Source: Archegozetes longisetosus (Eukaryota > Arthropoda > Arachnida > Sarcoptiformes > Trhypochthoniidae). Taken from it: a stretch of 64,000 bases of DNA. The first letter of the stretch is position 1. Each line of letters starts with the position of its first letter. The DNA lies in the NCBI GenBank assembly GCA_018873245.2, contig JAEMBT020000008.1:6698238-6762237 (forward strand). The letters are read 5' to 3'. The notes below the pieces were generated by a model that did not search any database, had not been told where the DNA came from, and saw nothing but the letters and a program-made list of their open reading frames with translations. A program made the position numbers and the translations under genes. Shown piece by piece: positions 12,026 to 24,245 of the stretch.

Positions 12026-13440
12026 AAAAGTTTGCTCTTCACGCATCAGTTTGGGATTAACAAAAGTAGAACTATTTGATCGTAGCTGTACTAAGTCTTA
12101 TTTATTTTTCAAATCAAATTATGATTTACAACAGGTTAAACTTCGAAGTCAAATGAGAGCCAACTCAGAGTTATACAAAAATCTATTCAAACAATTAATG
12201 ATTGTAGATTAATTCAAGCAATTAATCTCAGCTACGAAATCGATGACTGTTTTGAGACTCAGTCAATGAGTATTTAGTTTTCGCTAAGCAATTACTACAA
12301 GAGTGGAAGAAAGAGTTAATAGAAGAAAAAAGTATTTAGATTTACTTAAACAAAAATGCTTGCGTTCAAAAGGCACATCGATATATCGCTTCTAAACAAC
12401 TAGCATCCAGATAACTACAATAAACAATAAGAAATTTGATTGAAAAAGTAAGCACATAATCAAAGTCAAAAATAAGAAAATCAGTAGAAATGGAAGTTCA
12501 GACCAGATTGATATGCATCTCAAGTGATGCTCCATATTGTCTACACAATTAAATCATAAATCAGGTTAAACTTGTCTAACTTGAACACAGTTCAATTTCT
12601 TTCAAAAAACGATAAAAGTAAGCCTTCATTCTCTGTGGATTTATTTAGTCTATTTTTAAAATGACTGCATATGAAAGTTAGAAAGATTTGACTGTAATTG
12701 TTTTGTCATGTAATTACAATATCGCTCATACCGTTTCCTTATCATTAATGGAGAAACAACAGAGCATCATACCCACAACTATCGATAAGACTAACATCCA
12801 GAGAATCAGCATTTTTTGATTATCCTAAACACATGCGTAAAAACAAAATAAAACTAGATATTAGCAAAAGACAGATAAAATATTTAGATTTGAATTGATT
12901 TGTTGATCCATTAATAACTATACGACACGAAGTATCACAACAAATATTACAGATGCGATGACATACAGGTCAGAAAACAACAGCAATAATATACTTAAGA
13001 TAACTAAGACTAAAGGTGAGAACAGCAACAAATTAGCATTAGAAAAACAATTAGTGTCATCAAATACAAAGCATTGCATTTGTGAAGGAGCGTAAAGGAC
13101 AAAAATGGTTTAATTCAAGCATTTGCCTACTAAATGTTAGAATAGATTTACGTTGATTAATAAGTTGATCAAACTTGAATTTGAATTTCGGTCTGACCAC
13201 CTCATTGAAACAAGCCAATTATCGGAACTAATCTCAAGTTTTAATACATTTGACTGAAGTTACTGAATAACATGTTACTGTAATGAATAGAAAAATGAAT
13301 TTAGAAATTTATTTGTTTCAAGTTGAACGAGCATCAAACTTGATCTGAGTACTTAAAATTATTCCGATTCTCGATGCGATTCTATGAATATTTCAGAGTA
13401 AATGTAGAAAACTGGTTTCCACTACACTGCTTACAACATA
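12026..13440. other. AT-rich DNA, no gene seen
   Basis: About 1.4 kb without recognisable coding, transposon ends or strong repeats. Short open frames here have biased low-complexity composition and no protein-like features. Confidence 0.4.
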
Positions 13441-13445
13441 AAATA

Positions 13446-14139
13446 CAGGGTGACAATAAATGGACGCTCCTAAAATAAAGTTTTATTTCTCGAAAACTAC
13501 AGAAGCTATAAACAAAATTTCAACAGCAGATTAAACTACATCTGCTGGAGTTTATGTGATGATAAAGTTAGAAACTTAAGCTACAACTACGGGAATTTAT
13601 ATGATATGCTCAATGTAGTACCATTTCCTGTAGTTATGTGACGCAGCCGAACGACGAGATTTTTGATAAATTCATCGATTCGGACTCATGAGAAGAAGCA
13701 TGGTTCATGCAAAATAGTGTGAGACTTCATCGAACAAGAGACGTGTTTGAGCTTCTCAACGAGTATTTCGATGCTAGAGTTATTGTCCTGGATATCAATA
13801 ATGTATACGGAAAACGAATTGATTGGCCTTCTTATTCGCTAGATCTGAACCCTTGCGACTTCTTGTGAAGCTGTCTTAAAGATAAAGTCTATGTAAAAAA
13901 TCCGAAAACCTTCGAGGAGCTCATGTATTCCATCTAGAATTAAATTGAAAAGATCTCCGATTTGACTCTAGAAGTTGTTATCCACAATTTCGTCTACCGG
14001 CTGCGTCACGTGATTACAAGTAGTGGCACTCACATTGAGCATGTCATATAAATTCTCGCAGTTGTAGTTTAAGTTTCTAGCTTTTGTAGTTTTGAGAAAA
14101 GAAACTTTATTTTGGGAGCCTCCATTTGTTGTCACTCTG
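13446..14139 (+). mobile_element. Tc1/mariner relic, internally deleted, 694 bp
   Basis: It is flanked by TA dinucleotides (13444-13445 and 14140-14141), the target site of the IS630-Tc1-mariner group. Terminal inverted repeats begin CAGGGTGACAATAAATGGA on the left and CAGAGTGACAACAAATGGA on the right. Similarity continues inward for about 150-200 bp, including GATATGCTCAATG on the left and its partner GAGCATGTCATAT on the right. The interior keeps only the C-terminal end of a transposase (next entry); the N-terminal two-thirds is missing. Confidence 0.88.
13690..14030 (+). pseudogene. Tc1/mariner transposase, C-terminal remnant
   Basis: The remnant reads EEAWFMQNSVRLHRTRDVF, then RVIVLDINNVYGKRIDW, PSYSLDLNPCDFL, and after a TGA stop SCLKDKVYVKNPKTFEELM. 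Family members usually have WFQQDGAxPHTA here, so the second catalytic Asp is replaced by Asn (MQNS). The third catalytic Asp in NPCDF is retained. A TGA follows where the family has Trp (FLWG). The fragment belongs to the branch of Tc1/mariner transposases with a FLWGxxKDxVY motif. It cannot encode an active enzyme. Confidence 0.8.
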
Positions 14140-14141
14140 TA

Positions 14142-15300
14142 CATCTTATGTATACGAGTCTTATCATAGAAGAAATCATGATTTAAATCTTTTAGGCTGA
14201 TTACAGTTCAGATCTGATCTTTAGTTTTGAATTATTGCGATCAATCATGATATTCATGAATCTTAAAAATATAAAAGGATTTGAGGATTCGATCACTTTA
14301 GATAATCATCTAAAAACAAATTAGATCTTGTTTTTGAAATATCTCTCGAGTAATAATTATGCAAAGTTTGTCATTTGAATTAGCAAAATAATTCAACGTA
14401 AATTAATATTTGACTGATCAAAATTTTCAACACCCAATTTCTGGAAGAACTCGAATATCTTTTAACATTAGTATCTATAAATGTTTCAAAATCATTTTCG
14501 ATGAAAATTTTCAACTAATTCTGTTTGATTATTTTACTGATTGAATCAGTTTTTAAGAGTTAGAGTATTTCAGCGATATAACGTAAAACCAACTGATCTG
14601 ATGATCGATCGTTAATTGCAATCAATGATCTTTAGTCGATTTTCGTCTCAGTTCTGCCACTAATAAAGAAATCTTCTGATCACTATCACTAAATTGATAA
14701 CACTTTTGAACTAATATCCTAATCTTGTTGAAGAGTGAATTAGTTTTACTGACTGATCGAAACAAACTAGTTTCAAAGTGATTTGGTCTCACATCAACAT
14801 TTTTAGTATTAATTTGGTTTTTGTGAATCAAACTCTAATAACAAGATCTGATAACTTGAATGCAACAAATCGTCGTTCTGAAATTATACAATCTTATCTC
14901 AAAAAAATGATGAAAAAAGTTTTGAGAAAAACGTATTTGAAGTTTGAAACATAAAATAAACCAAACTACAAAATTTTCGAATAATCTCAATATATCAAAT
15001 AAGAGGTAAATATGTTCCCTCGAAAATTAATTTATCAAAATTCTATGTATTTCGTGTAAACATAAGGATTTATTTAGAGAATTGAATAAGTATTTTGGCT
15101 TTAACTTTAATTTTCTTAAAAATTTTGAGGATATACTGCTCTGTCACTAAAATTACAAAACTTCCACGATATTGTAGCAAAATTTTTTCTGGAAGATTAA
15201 AATTTGAATAAAATACAAATAATTTTGTATTTTTCATGAAAAATTTTATCTGAAAAAATATCAGTCAAATAATTGGCTAAAAATCTTTTATACAGAAATT
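14142..15300. other. AT-rich DNA, no gene seen
   Basis: No coding is supported. The strings near 14205-14260 and 14570-14640 share GATCTGAT/GATCTTTAG-type words in inverted order. This may be an eroded inverted repeat, but it is too weak to call. Confidence 0.35.
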
Positions 15301-15304
15301 TAAA

Positions 15305-15890
15305 CTAATACTGAGCAAATGAACATATTTCTGAAATTGTTTGCAAATATTTTGTAAATAAGACTTTTCTTCGTTTGGACACCAATTGACTATTGAATTT
15401 GTCTTTTTTCTTCTCTTCGGAGATAAAAATTTTCTTTCTATTAATTTTAGGCCCAGGAAAGTCTATTTTGTGAATATTTACATTGGCTTTTGAACTTCTT
15501 TTATAACTTCTTGTGTTTACTTTCATGAAGTTTGAATCAGGAGATGGTCGAAATTCAACCTCAAATAGATTTTATGTAATTTTCAATTGAAATATTTTTG
15601 TGAACGGAATCGATTTATAGTTGAATAATTTAGCACAAGTTTGATAACCTTTAAAATCTTTTTTAAGTTTAATAACAGTCAAAGGATTTTTCCTTTTAGC
15701 GTTTTTAATGAGGTCACAAACTTTTTCTAATGAAAAAGCTTCTTTGTTTTTGAAACTCTTTTCAGTCAAACTATGAATATTGTCTACTTCTTGTGCGCAT
15801 CCATGACCGGGAACGGAAAATTCCAGTATAATTTCTTTCAAGTTAAGATAATTTTTCATTAAATGGGTTAAGGCTCTGAAAGTCTGATCA
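15305..15890 (-). pseudogene. C-terminal fragment of a transposon-like protein, truncated
   Basis: On the minus strand one frame runs for about 195 codons with a single break. It starts TFRALTHLM, continues LEFSVPGHGCAQEVDNIHS, then a Lys-rich region and VIKLKKDFKGYQTCAKLF, and ends with a basic tail. The block PGHxxxxVDxIHS is reminiscent of the DDE-like C-terminal region of uncharacterised arthropod transposon proteins; I recall it only loosely and give no family name. The upstream part of the gene is missing, because repeat A begins exactly where homology stops (15882). That junction dates the repeat as the later arrival, or marks a rearrangement breakpoint. Confidence 0.45.
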
Positions 15891-16222
15891 TGAATTGAGA
15901 ATTACTTTACTTTTGAGAAATCTCATAAATAGGATAAAAATTTGAAGTTCAGTAAACTAAGATCAATCATTGCCTTATTAATTGTAGGCCACGACCATAA
16001 CACAGAGCGTAATATTAAGAGAAAGCTATTAACAAATGATATTAAGATCTAAACTACCTCTAATTTGACCAAAAATTCATTTTTTAGAATGTGGTCTCAT
16101 AGTTTGATATAACTTTATGAGCCGTATTCTGAGTTCTTTTCTAAGCTCGATCTCGACTCAAGTTAGACTTGGTGCCATTGAAATTTGTATTTTCAAGTCT
16201 AACTTAAGTTGAGATCGAGCTT
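15882..16222 (+). repeat. Repeat A fragment with half of a hairpin MITE
   Basis: The stretch 15882-16128 is a close direct copy of 35337-35565 and an inverted copy of about 60762-60970. A landmark is TGATCATGAATTGAGAATTA. From 16129 it carries the hairpin MITE seen whole at 35566-35693, starting GAGCCGTATTCTGAG, but the copy ends after the inner arm near 16222. Confidence 0.8.
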
Positions 16223-17800
16223 CTTGAATTGCATTTATGAATACATGTTTGATTGCATGTCCCTCATGCAGAAAGATATCTATGCATATCGTATTGCCGG
16301 TCTACCATCTTTATAACTGAATGTGACAAAAAATGGATCTATAATCATAAACTTACAAATATTACAGCTAAAATTACTTGTGCAGATAAAATCACTACAA
16401 GTGAGGCAGTAGCTTAAGGACCAAAGAATAAAATCTCTGAAAAAGCAAGGCTCTGGGCTAATAAAAATACCCAGAAAAGCAACTAATAAAAGTAGATTAA
16501 TATAACGCGAAAGGACAATTCAAAATCCAAAACTGAAGCTTTTCAAGTAAGCTTGTTGTAGCTGTAGATAAGTGATTAACTGTTACATTGCATTATTCAA
16601 TAACGAATTGTTAGGTAGTTTGAAACCGATATCGACAACAATGCTGAAACAAGTAACATTTATAAAATACTAAGTGGCATAACGATTTAATATTTACACT
16701 TTTGTGATGTTATGCTAATATAAGTACGAAATCAATTGAGACTAGACTTCTTTCGAAGTTTCCTATATAGAGAAAAGTGCAAAAGGCAAACGGAGCGAAA
16801 GATCAGAGTGAAATTGAGACTTGCCTTCTTAAATTATTATGGTATCCATTTGATTTCATAGTGGTATGATTAATAATATCGAGTTTTTGACAATAAAACA
16901 TTTGAAAAGCAATTTTATGGTATGAATGGTATGGATTAAATGGTATGAATAAGGCTGAAAGTTTTTATGAATTGAAAAACATTGCAGATTAATAATAGAT
17001 CACATTAATAATTGGTAGTTAAATATTATTGTGAAAGGTTTAGGTAATCAAACTCTTGTAACATAAGTTTGAATAAGTCCATAGATTTGAAATGTTTTTA
17101 AAAAATATGCAATTCATTATAACAGACTTTTATTTCATAAAAAATAACATGAAAGTAGGATAAAGAACAACATAAGCAGTTCGTATAGATTATTTTTCCT
17201 ACTTTATCAAACGATAATTTAAAATATTTTTCTAGTGACGATTATAAAAGTAAGAACACTGAAAGTTATACTCGAGAAATAGATATATTGCATTTGTGTG
17301 CCATGAGTAGAGATAAACCTTTAAATATATAGTAACTATATTAGTCCTGAAGAAATAAGGAAAATAGAAGTTGCTTTAAGTCGAGTTAGATATTAAGGGT
17401 ATAACAAAGAGTATCTGAGTAGGGAAGCTACAATACTGAACTACTCATGTAAGCGCTAAATCGAAAGTTGCACTGTGAATGAATATGAACAGTTGATAAG
17501 GGATATACAAAATATATCTTTTTAATTAATGTTATAATCAATTTTTCACTTTTATTGAGGAAGCAAGAACAATGAAATACACCACAAGAAGTATGGTATT
17601 ATGATATATCTGCCCTGATCGGTGGTATGGTATTTACAGATGATATATCTAATTCAGTAAATATGGATTAATTACTTCATGTAATAAAGAAGTATACAGG
17701 AGAATCTTGAGCAGAATATTAGTTTGCAATTACAAAAATCAAGGAAATAGTTAGGCTCATGATGTGCATTGAGATATTTAAAGCGATGTTCAAACTAACA
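16223..17800. other. AT-rich DNA holding repeat E
   Basis: Apart from repeat E (listed separately) no coding region or element end was recognised here. Confidence 0.35.
16925..17125 (+). repeat. Repeat E, copy 1
   Basis: About 200 bp that recur in reverse at 27068-27262. Landmarks are GATCACATTAATAATTGGTA here and TACCAATTATTAATGTGATC there. The left end carries GAATAAGGCTG, the terminal word of the hairpin MITE at 27237-27463, which suggests that E is the flank or body of a larger element sharing that end. Confidence 0.75.
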
Positions 17801-19299
17801 AGCACCTTCTCAACTCTCAAGAACCGATTTTGATAAAATTCGGTACATATATTGAGGGCCCTAAACACAAACACAATAGTAAATTTTCCCCAATAGAAAA
17901 AATATCATCTTAAAAAAGTTTTTATTGGTATGGCTAATACACTATACAATACAACTTTCCAGGAAGAATGGAAACAACAATGAATAAAAAACCATTTAAT
18001 GGAAAAAATCTTCTATATATTGACTTCAGTAGATTCATGGGAAGAATTATATAAAATACCTGGAGCCTTATTGAATACAAGATAACTTATAAGAAATTCT
18101 AGTGTAATTTTAATTGAATTTTATAGAATTTTTAGTGGTGTAGCATACAAGTATATAGAAATTTCTAAAATTTACTATGAATTTTTATGATTTGCTATAC
18201 ATTTCTAGAATATTCTATTACTTTCAGATTTTTAAAGAATTTCTTGAAAATTCATAAACTATATGTAAAATAATATTTTCTGAAGAAACTATATTATCAA
18301 GAAATATAGTTTCCTCTATTTACCATTAATATACAATCCAAGAAATAATTAGTGCTAATGGAAAATTATTATCTCTAAATTATTTATGTTTACAAGAGAT
18401 CGAAGGACAGTTTGGACCACGTGAAGGCGTTAGTCGAAGAATTGCCTCTCTCTAACGCTTAGAAAATTAAAAGGACTTAAGAAAAGTCAAAGAAAAAGTG
18501 TAAGCTTTTAGGTCAGAAATTGAATCATTATTAAGTCTGTTCGGGACTCTTATCTTTGAACTCTATCATAATTAAAACGTTTGTCTAAAATATTGATTTT
18601 CATAACCTGAAGCGAAACAAATTATTTTGATATTCATGAACTTGAAAATTACTTAAATGAATTAAGAAAGTTTTGCCGATTTCACGGGAAGAAATTTTAG
18701 ATATTCAAAATCTTTTGAAACACATACTTAAATCTGATTCTTAATTTTGCAAAACTTAATATTCTTTGGAAAAGCACCTATTTCTAAAACACAAAATTTC
18801 TTTCGCGATATTTTTGAAAAATCTGAAAGAGAAAAATATGTCAAAAAAGAAAATCAAATAAAAGAAATTAAACAAATCGTCAGATTAATGATCTTTAACT
18901 GTATGTAAATATCGAATGAAATGAATTACAGAGATTTTGTATGGATTAATACTTCATTTTTTATGTTCTAAAAATAAAATTTATGTTAAATGTGAAATTT
19001 TTTGATTTAACTCATAATAAGTAAATTAAGTCAACTTTTTGAAACAGGATTTTATCAATGAATCATTAGTTTAAAAGATATTTTGATAAGTTTTAATGTT
19101 GAAATGAAGGATATATTACTAATGATCTCGTTATTTATCGGAAGGAAGATTGCAAATAAGTTAAGCCCTTTAACGACCCTTGCAGAGGAGCAGAGGCTAT
19201 TCTCCGAATAAAGCCTTCACGCGCTGAAGAAAATCTGCTTCAAAGACCGAATGTATATGTTACTTGTAGCAATTCAGAAAATTAACAAAACCGCTTCTA

Positions 19300-19887
19300 A
19301 AGGAATGGTACAGTGAGGTTTTTTATCCTAATGTTCATTCTAAATCCTTATTATTTCTTGAGTCCTACTCAGTACAAAAGGATAGTAGCATTATTAGTTT
19401 TGTTTTTCTGGTACCAAGATCTGTAGCAGGCAGTTAATACCACCAAAAACATCAATGAACCAACAGCTCGATTGTTCTTTTCTTTCGTCAATATAAAAAT
19501 TTTGCTCGAAGGATCCAAAACCGTGTAAATTTTGACAGCAGTGATGTTGATTTAAGACATCGTAACAATATAATTAATCTTCATTCATTGATCCATAACC
19601 AAATTTCAGTGCCTGTCTTCCGGCCCATGATTAGATATTTGTGGTTTAAAGCTGAGCATATATCACAACATTCAGGAAGATTTGATAATGTAAATCAAGT
19701 TTGTTTCCATTTGCAGAAACTTCACGTAACATTAGCTGTTCTCGATGTAGTGAAGGTGTGGATTTCTTTTTACGCTTTCAGTATATTTTCATTGACTTTC
19801 ATTGTCATTCAACCTGTAACTAACTTTGTATTTTATTTGATTGTATTGTATTGCATTATATTGTATTGTATAGTGTATAGTGTATAG
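19300..19887 (+). pseudogene. DDE transposase C-terminal part, two in-frame stops
   Basis: A single frame encodes KEWYSEVFYPNVHSKSLLFL, then ESYSVQKD, SIVLFFRQYKNFARRIQNRV, RNNIINLHSLIHNQISVPVF and FDNVNQVCFHLQKL. It is interrupted by TAA at 19435-19437 and TGA at 19453-19455. The order of a WY..F.P..HxxSLL block, a position resembling PLDxxxFRxxK, and RxNIIxLHSLIHNQ..P.F is typical of the C-terminal half of a cut-and-paste transposase in arthropods. The exact superfamily is uncertain. The frame then runs into the adjacent minisatellite, which is not part of the protein family. Confidence 0.55.
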
Positions 19888-19930
19888 TGTATAGTGTATA
19901 GTGTATAGTGTATAGTGTATAGTGTGAAGT
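19866..19930. repeat. (GTGTATA)n minisatellite
   Basis: About eight tandem heptamers are followed by a degenerate unit. They lie inside the DDE transposon, just 3' of its transposase remnant. Confidence 0.95.
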
Positions 19931-20580
19931 GTATAATGTATTAGCAATATCGATAAGAACTATTTTTAAAGGGTATTTTTTTGATTGAGGAAAAGTTATT
20001 ATTATATCGTATTTAGGGCCCTTAACTTAGTATATGTACTGAATTTCATCAAAATCGGTTCTTGTAAGTTGAGATGGTTTTTGTAAGAAAGAATTTTAAA
20101 ACTAACTTGTAAGTATAAAGTGTTAATTGAAAATTTAAACTAGAAATGATTATCGTGAAAATAATCTGTAACATATAGTAACGAAGATCAATCTACCCTA
20201 ATTTAGCGCAGATAACCCTCAGCTTATCTAAATAAAAAAAAGTGAATATCCTTAGAAAATAGTATCTGCGGCTTATGCGAAAGGTGGAGCTTGTAGTTTT
20301 TAATCAAAAATAAAACTTTATCAATTAAACTCACAAATATTTTATTGAAATCAATATTAAATAATATTAAAATTCTCCAGTCTTAATCAAAGTCAGTCTC
20401 AAAAGTTTTTAAAATTTGCATAAGTGCATTAGTTATTTCTTCGTCTTTTTCTTGAAATGACTCTTAATCAGTAGATTTGTCGTATGAATTCTATTCTAAG
20501 TTGTCTGCAGTCATATAATTACAAATACTGACCTTACGAAATCCATTTTCTATGCATTGAATTGAGACATCATCCTAACT

Positions 20581-20800
20581 CTAGAAATACGTAAGCTTTA
20601 GATATGGCTATCAATATTATTAGGATATATGGTTGATATTTCTTCAAGGTTCATGTAATTAAAATTTATCTGAGATCATTAAAATTTACGGCAAACTTAG
20701 AGGAGTTCTGTATCATCTAGTTTGTTAAATGTTTTAGTAAATTTGTAACTATACAATAATCGCTCATGTAAAACGATTTTAAAACGTTTTAGCTTTATGC
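20581..20800 (+). repeat. Repeat D, copy 1
   Basis: A 220-bp block that is nearly identical to 34376-34600 in the same orientation. Landmarks are TACGTAAGCTTTAGATATGG and GTAACTATACAATAATCGCT. It has no coding potential. High similarity implies a recent dispersal, probably of a short non-autonomous element. Its ends are not defined by a visible target duplication. Confidence 0.85.
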
Positions 20801-20941
20801 ATACACTTTACAATTAGTCGTCAATGAGGTGCTAAAGTCAGAAAATATTAAAAATTTGGCCAAAAAGGTGCGTCATATTTCGCGTAAAATTAATAAATCT
20901 ACAAATGCAATACATAAAACTTAAATTTTTATGTAATGTAA

Positions 20942-21874
20942 CGCCGCCCTCATATTGCCCAACGCGATGGTCATCTCTATATATTCAATCATTACTTTAA
21001 TAATTATCAAAAGGAAATTAGGAGTATATGTGATGACTTTTCATGGGACCATTTTACGTTAAAGGAATGGGCAAATATTGATAAAATGCTAAAACTTTTG
21101 AAGCCATTTGCCGATCACACTAAACTAATTGAGGGGCATTTATACTCAACATTATCTTCACTTATCCCATCAATTATTGAACTTCAAAATCATTTACAAA
21201 TTACAAATAATGATTTTTTTGATAAATCTATTATTAAAAAAATGACTTCAAAAATAAAAAACAAATTCAATTCATTTTACGATTTAAATGATGAAAACTT
21301 TGATCCTATTTTCATTACTTCAACTCTATTTGATCCTAAATTTGCATTGTGCTTAGATAGTCATAAAATAAATTGCATCACCAAATTTATTGAAAAGCTA
21401 AACACTCAATTGTTTAAATCAAATGAACGAAATCCTCAGGAAAATTCATCACAAAATCCTCAAATTCTCACATCATTCTCAAGTGTAAAGGATGTGATTT
21501 TATCGGCACTAAATGAATCAAAAGTTAAATCAAATGTCGAAAATAAAATACTATCGTATTTATAATACCTTAAAAATCAATTTATTATGGACTTTGGATT
21601 AAGTTTAGATTACTTTGGAAATTCTTCTAAAGACACTCAATTAAAACTCAGCGCATTAGAATTTTGGACAAATAAAATAATTGAAAATAAATTTCTAACT
21701 ATTTCAAAAATAGCTTCAAATTTTTTGGTAATACCTGCGACACAAGCAACAATTGAAAGAATATTCAGTATTTCGGGTGATTGTTCATCAGGAAAAAGGC
21801 ATTCGTTGGATCCAATAAAATTAGAAAATAAATTGATGCTAATTTATAATAAATCTCTTAAATTTTTAACGTGA
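20942..21874 (+). pseudogene. hAT transposase, C-terminal half
   Basis: One frame of 310 codons is broken by a single TAA at 21563-21565 and preceded by TAA at 20939. It reads FSWDHFTLKEWANIDKMLKL, LLKPFADHTKLIEGHLYSTL and IPSIIELQNHLQ, the alpha-helical part before the dimerisation domain. The C-terminal hAT dimerisation domain follows: LSALEFWTNKIIENKFLTIS, then IASNFLVIPATQATIERIFS and ISGDCSSGKRHSLDPIKLEN. The N-terminal zinc finger and most of the RNase H-like core are not present upstream. The protein would cut and insert hAT ends. Only one stop in 310 codons indicates a young relic. Confidence 0.85.
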
Positions 21875-22200
21875 ATTTTCACTTTTTATAACGAAAACAA
21901 AGATTATAGTAACTAAAATGTACTCTCATACCAATTGACTGTGATTCTAACTAAAACTTATTCAAAATTTTCTTAACAACGTTAACTAAAACTAACGAAA
22001 ACTAAGATATTTTATAGCCCAGTAACGATAACGAAAATTAAATGATTTTTGGTTTCAAAACTATAACTGTAACTAAAATTATTTCAAAATTTTACAACGA
22101 AAAAGCACTAGAAAAAATGTTCATAATTGACACTAAAACTAATTTAAAATTTGATATAAGTTACTAAAAGCGATTCAACGAATAAATGATTTGAAATATC
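21875..22200. repeat. Subterminal repeat region 3' of the hAT relic
   Basis: Short words of the type AACTAAAACTAA, ACGAAAACTAA and AACGATAACG recur several times. Clusters of short repeated motifs next to the transposase stop are typical of hAT ends, where they bind the transposase. The actual terminus was not identified. Confidence 0.4.
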
Positions 22201-22689
22201 TTTTAATTAAATATTATTTTTTTCGAAATGAACTTTATATTAAAGCTCATTAATAAGTAGTCAATCGATTAATTGATAAAGTTATATAATACGAGTTAAA
22301 AATTGAATTAAAATAAGTTATAGGTTAAGACTGACCAATGTTTATTAGCTTTAAAACAAGCACTAAATGATAAAGGATTTTTCAGTTTGATTTCGATGTG
22401 TTTTCGTTATGCAACGATACATTTACTCAGATAATCGCAGATATTTTTAATATACATTTGCATACTTAATAATCTTTAGTAGCGACAAGAAAAAGCTGTT
22501 GCTATACTATGTCAAACTGCTTCTAAATTAGATTTCTTATTTGCTTTGATTACCATATCAAGTATTCTATACATTGGTTTACATGCTTTATATGATGGTC
22601 TGATTGAAACCATGCTTTCAATCACTATTCACTTAGAATTAAGATTTTGAGTATAGAAGCAATTTGCTCGATAATCAAATTAAACAAAG
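22201..22689. other. AT-rich DNA between hAT relic and repeat B
   Basis: Nothing recognisable is seen. Confidence 0.35.
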
Positions 22690-24245
22690 GAAATTATTGA
22701 TTATGTCATTAGTCATCATTTGATTGAAGCAGTAAATGTCTAAATCTAAAGTTGAATACTTTCGAAATTTGTACACATCGAAAAATGTTTTGAGGATCTT
22801 AACTAATACTTTCTAAAACTTTAATTCCGTGGAAAATTATAAGAAATCCATGCGACATACAAATTAATAAGAATTAAATAATATGATTAAATGATATCAC
22901 TTTTATATGTTACAAATAAAAGTGGTCAAAGTTCATTATTTTTCAGTCAAGACTCTAATTCTTTATTGTTTGACTTTATAATAGTGTGATGATTAAAGTT
23001 GATGAGTTTTAGAACAAGTCTTAAATAATTATCGATTCAATTTATTTCATTGTGGACATCAATTCTACTAAAATCAATTGTGGAAACTATTCCTGAAGAC
23101 TTATGGGTGCCTTGTGTAAAGTTAAGACACAATCGCGTGTCAGTCGCATGTATTAATGCAACTTTTGGAAACACTTATTTTATATTCTTTTTTCATTGTA
23201 TGGAGAGGTGTGATGAAATTCCGTCGCCACTCCAATCACTTCAACATTAATGTGATAATTATCTATGAGTTTTCGATCAAAGTATAGCACATCTGATACT
23301 GAATTGAATGCGATGATTAACAGTGGCTAAAGCAATATCTGACAGCACACTGTCCTAAAAAGTTTATTTCTAGTGGTTTAAGAGCAAGTACTTAACTCTT
23401 ATCTCAAGTCTTAGGCTTTAGTGGAGTGAAAGTTTTCAACTTCTATGACAAATTGATTTATCATCAAAACAATACGTTTGAGTTAACTGAACATAGTCAA
23501 GTGTGTGCCATATGGTTTTATTTCAGACTGAAATAACACTATAAATAGCACTTTATAGCACTGATCCGACCATATGTCTGACTTTAACAAAGTTGAGTAT
23601 ATTTATAAATGTTGAACTATAGATGCTATGATAAGATGAGAAATTTAACCAAAGGCTATAAGAAAAGCCTAAGTTCGAAAGATGAATAAAACGACTATTA
23701 TTTACGTTTGATATTTCAAATAATTAGACTGACTTTGAATCAAAAGGTCAATGAACCTGAGAATTTATTTTCTGTTTTCATTTTTCTCTATGAAAACTCG
23801 TCTACACTTAAAACAAAATAAACTTCATTATTCAGTTTATACGCTATTGAAAAGATATAAACATAAAATGAATGGATGCGGATGTGAATTGTCATAACCA
23901 AATTTTTACAGCTATCAATAGATAAGAATAAGTGATTATCCTGAACCAAATCAACACAAATAAAATAGAAGTTAATGTGATTCTCAAAAATATAGCCAAC
24001 AAAGAGAAAGACTTTATGAAAGATTTGTGTGAAAAATAGACACGAATTAACGCAAAATCGAAGTCAAACTTTTATTCAGTAGAAATATAATCAAATAACT
24101 ATTTATCAGACTTATTATTGTCTAACAGCCAATAATTTGGTCTCCATTCAAGTTTACAGTTGACCTTATTCCAGACATGAATCAATTTTTTGACAGCTTT
24201 TAATTCATGTATAGAATACAACTATTGAATGGAGTTTAGTATCAC
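22690..24245 (+). repeat. Repeat B, copy 1 (mirrored at 62060-63570)
   Basis: About 1.5 kb that returns as its reverse complement near the right edge of the window. Paired landmarks are ATGGATGCGGATGTGAATTG here and CAATTCACATCCACATCCAT there, and GACTTTGAATCAAAAGGTCA here and its complement near 62505-62525. No protein is recognised; a 66-codon open frame at 23050 is not supported by features. The copies differ by small changes throughout, so the duplication is old relative to the inner palindrome. Confidence 0.85.

Larger units (their letters stand above)
17806..20077. mobile_element. DDE DNA transposon, about 2.3 kb, family unassigned
   Basis: The segment 17806-17875 is the reverse complement of 20012-20077 with good similarity. 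The core is AAGAACCGATTTTGATAAAA on the left against AAGAACCGATTTTGATGAAA read from the right. GGGCCCT sits at the inner edge of both. Between them lies the C-terminal part of a transposase on the plus strand (next entry). Most of the remaining interior, 17880-19290, shows no recognisable coding. A target duplication was not identified, so the outer ends are approximate. Confidence 0.6.

Noticed and set aside
19588-19887. Membrane protein suggested by the hydrophobic tail of the 19588 frame
   Set aside because: The hydrophobic tail comes from AT-rich sequence and the start of the GTGTATA array. The true homology is the upstream transposase part.
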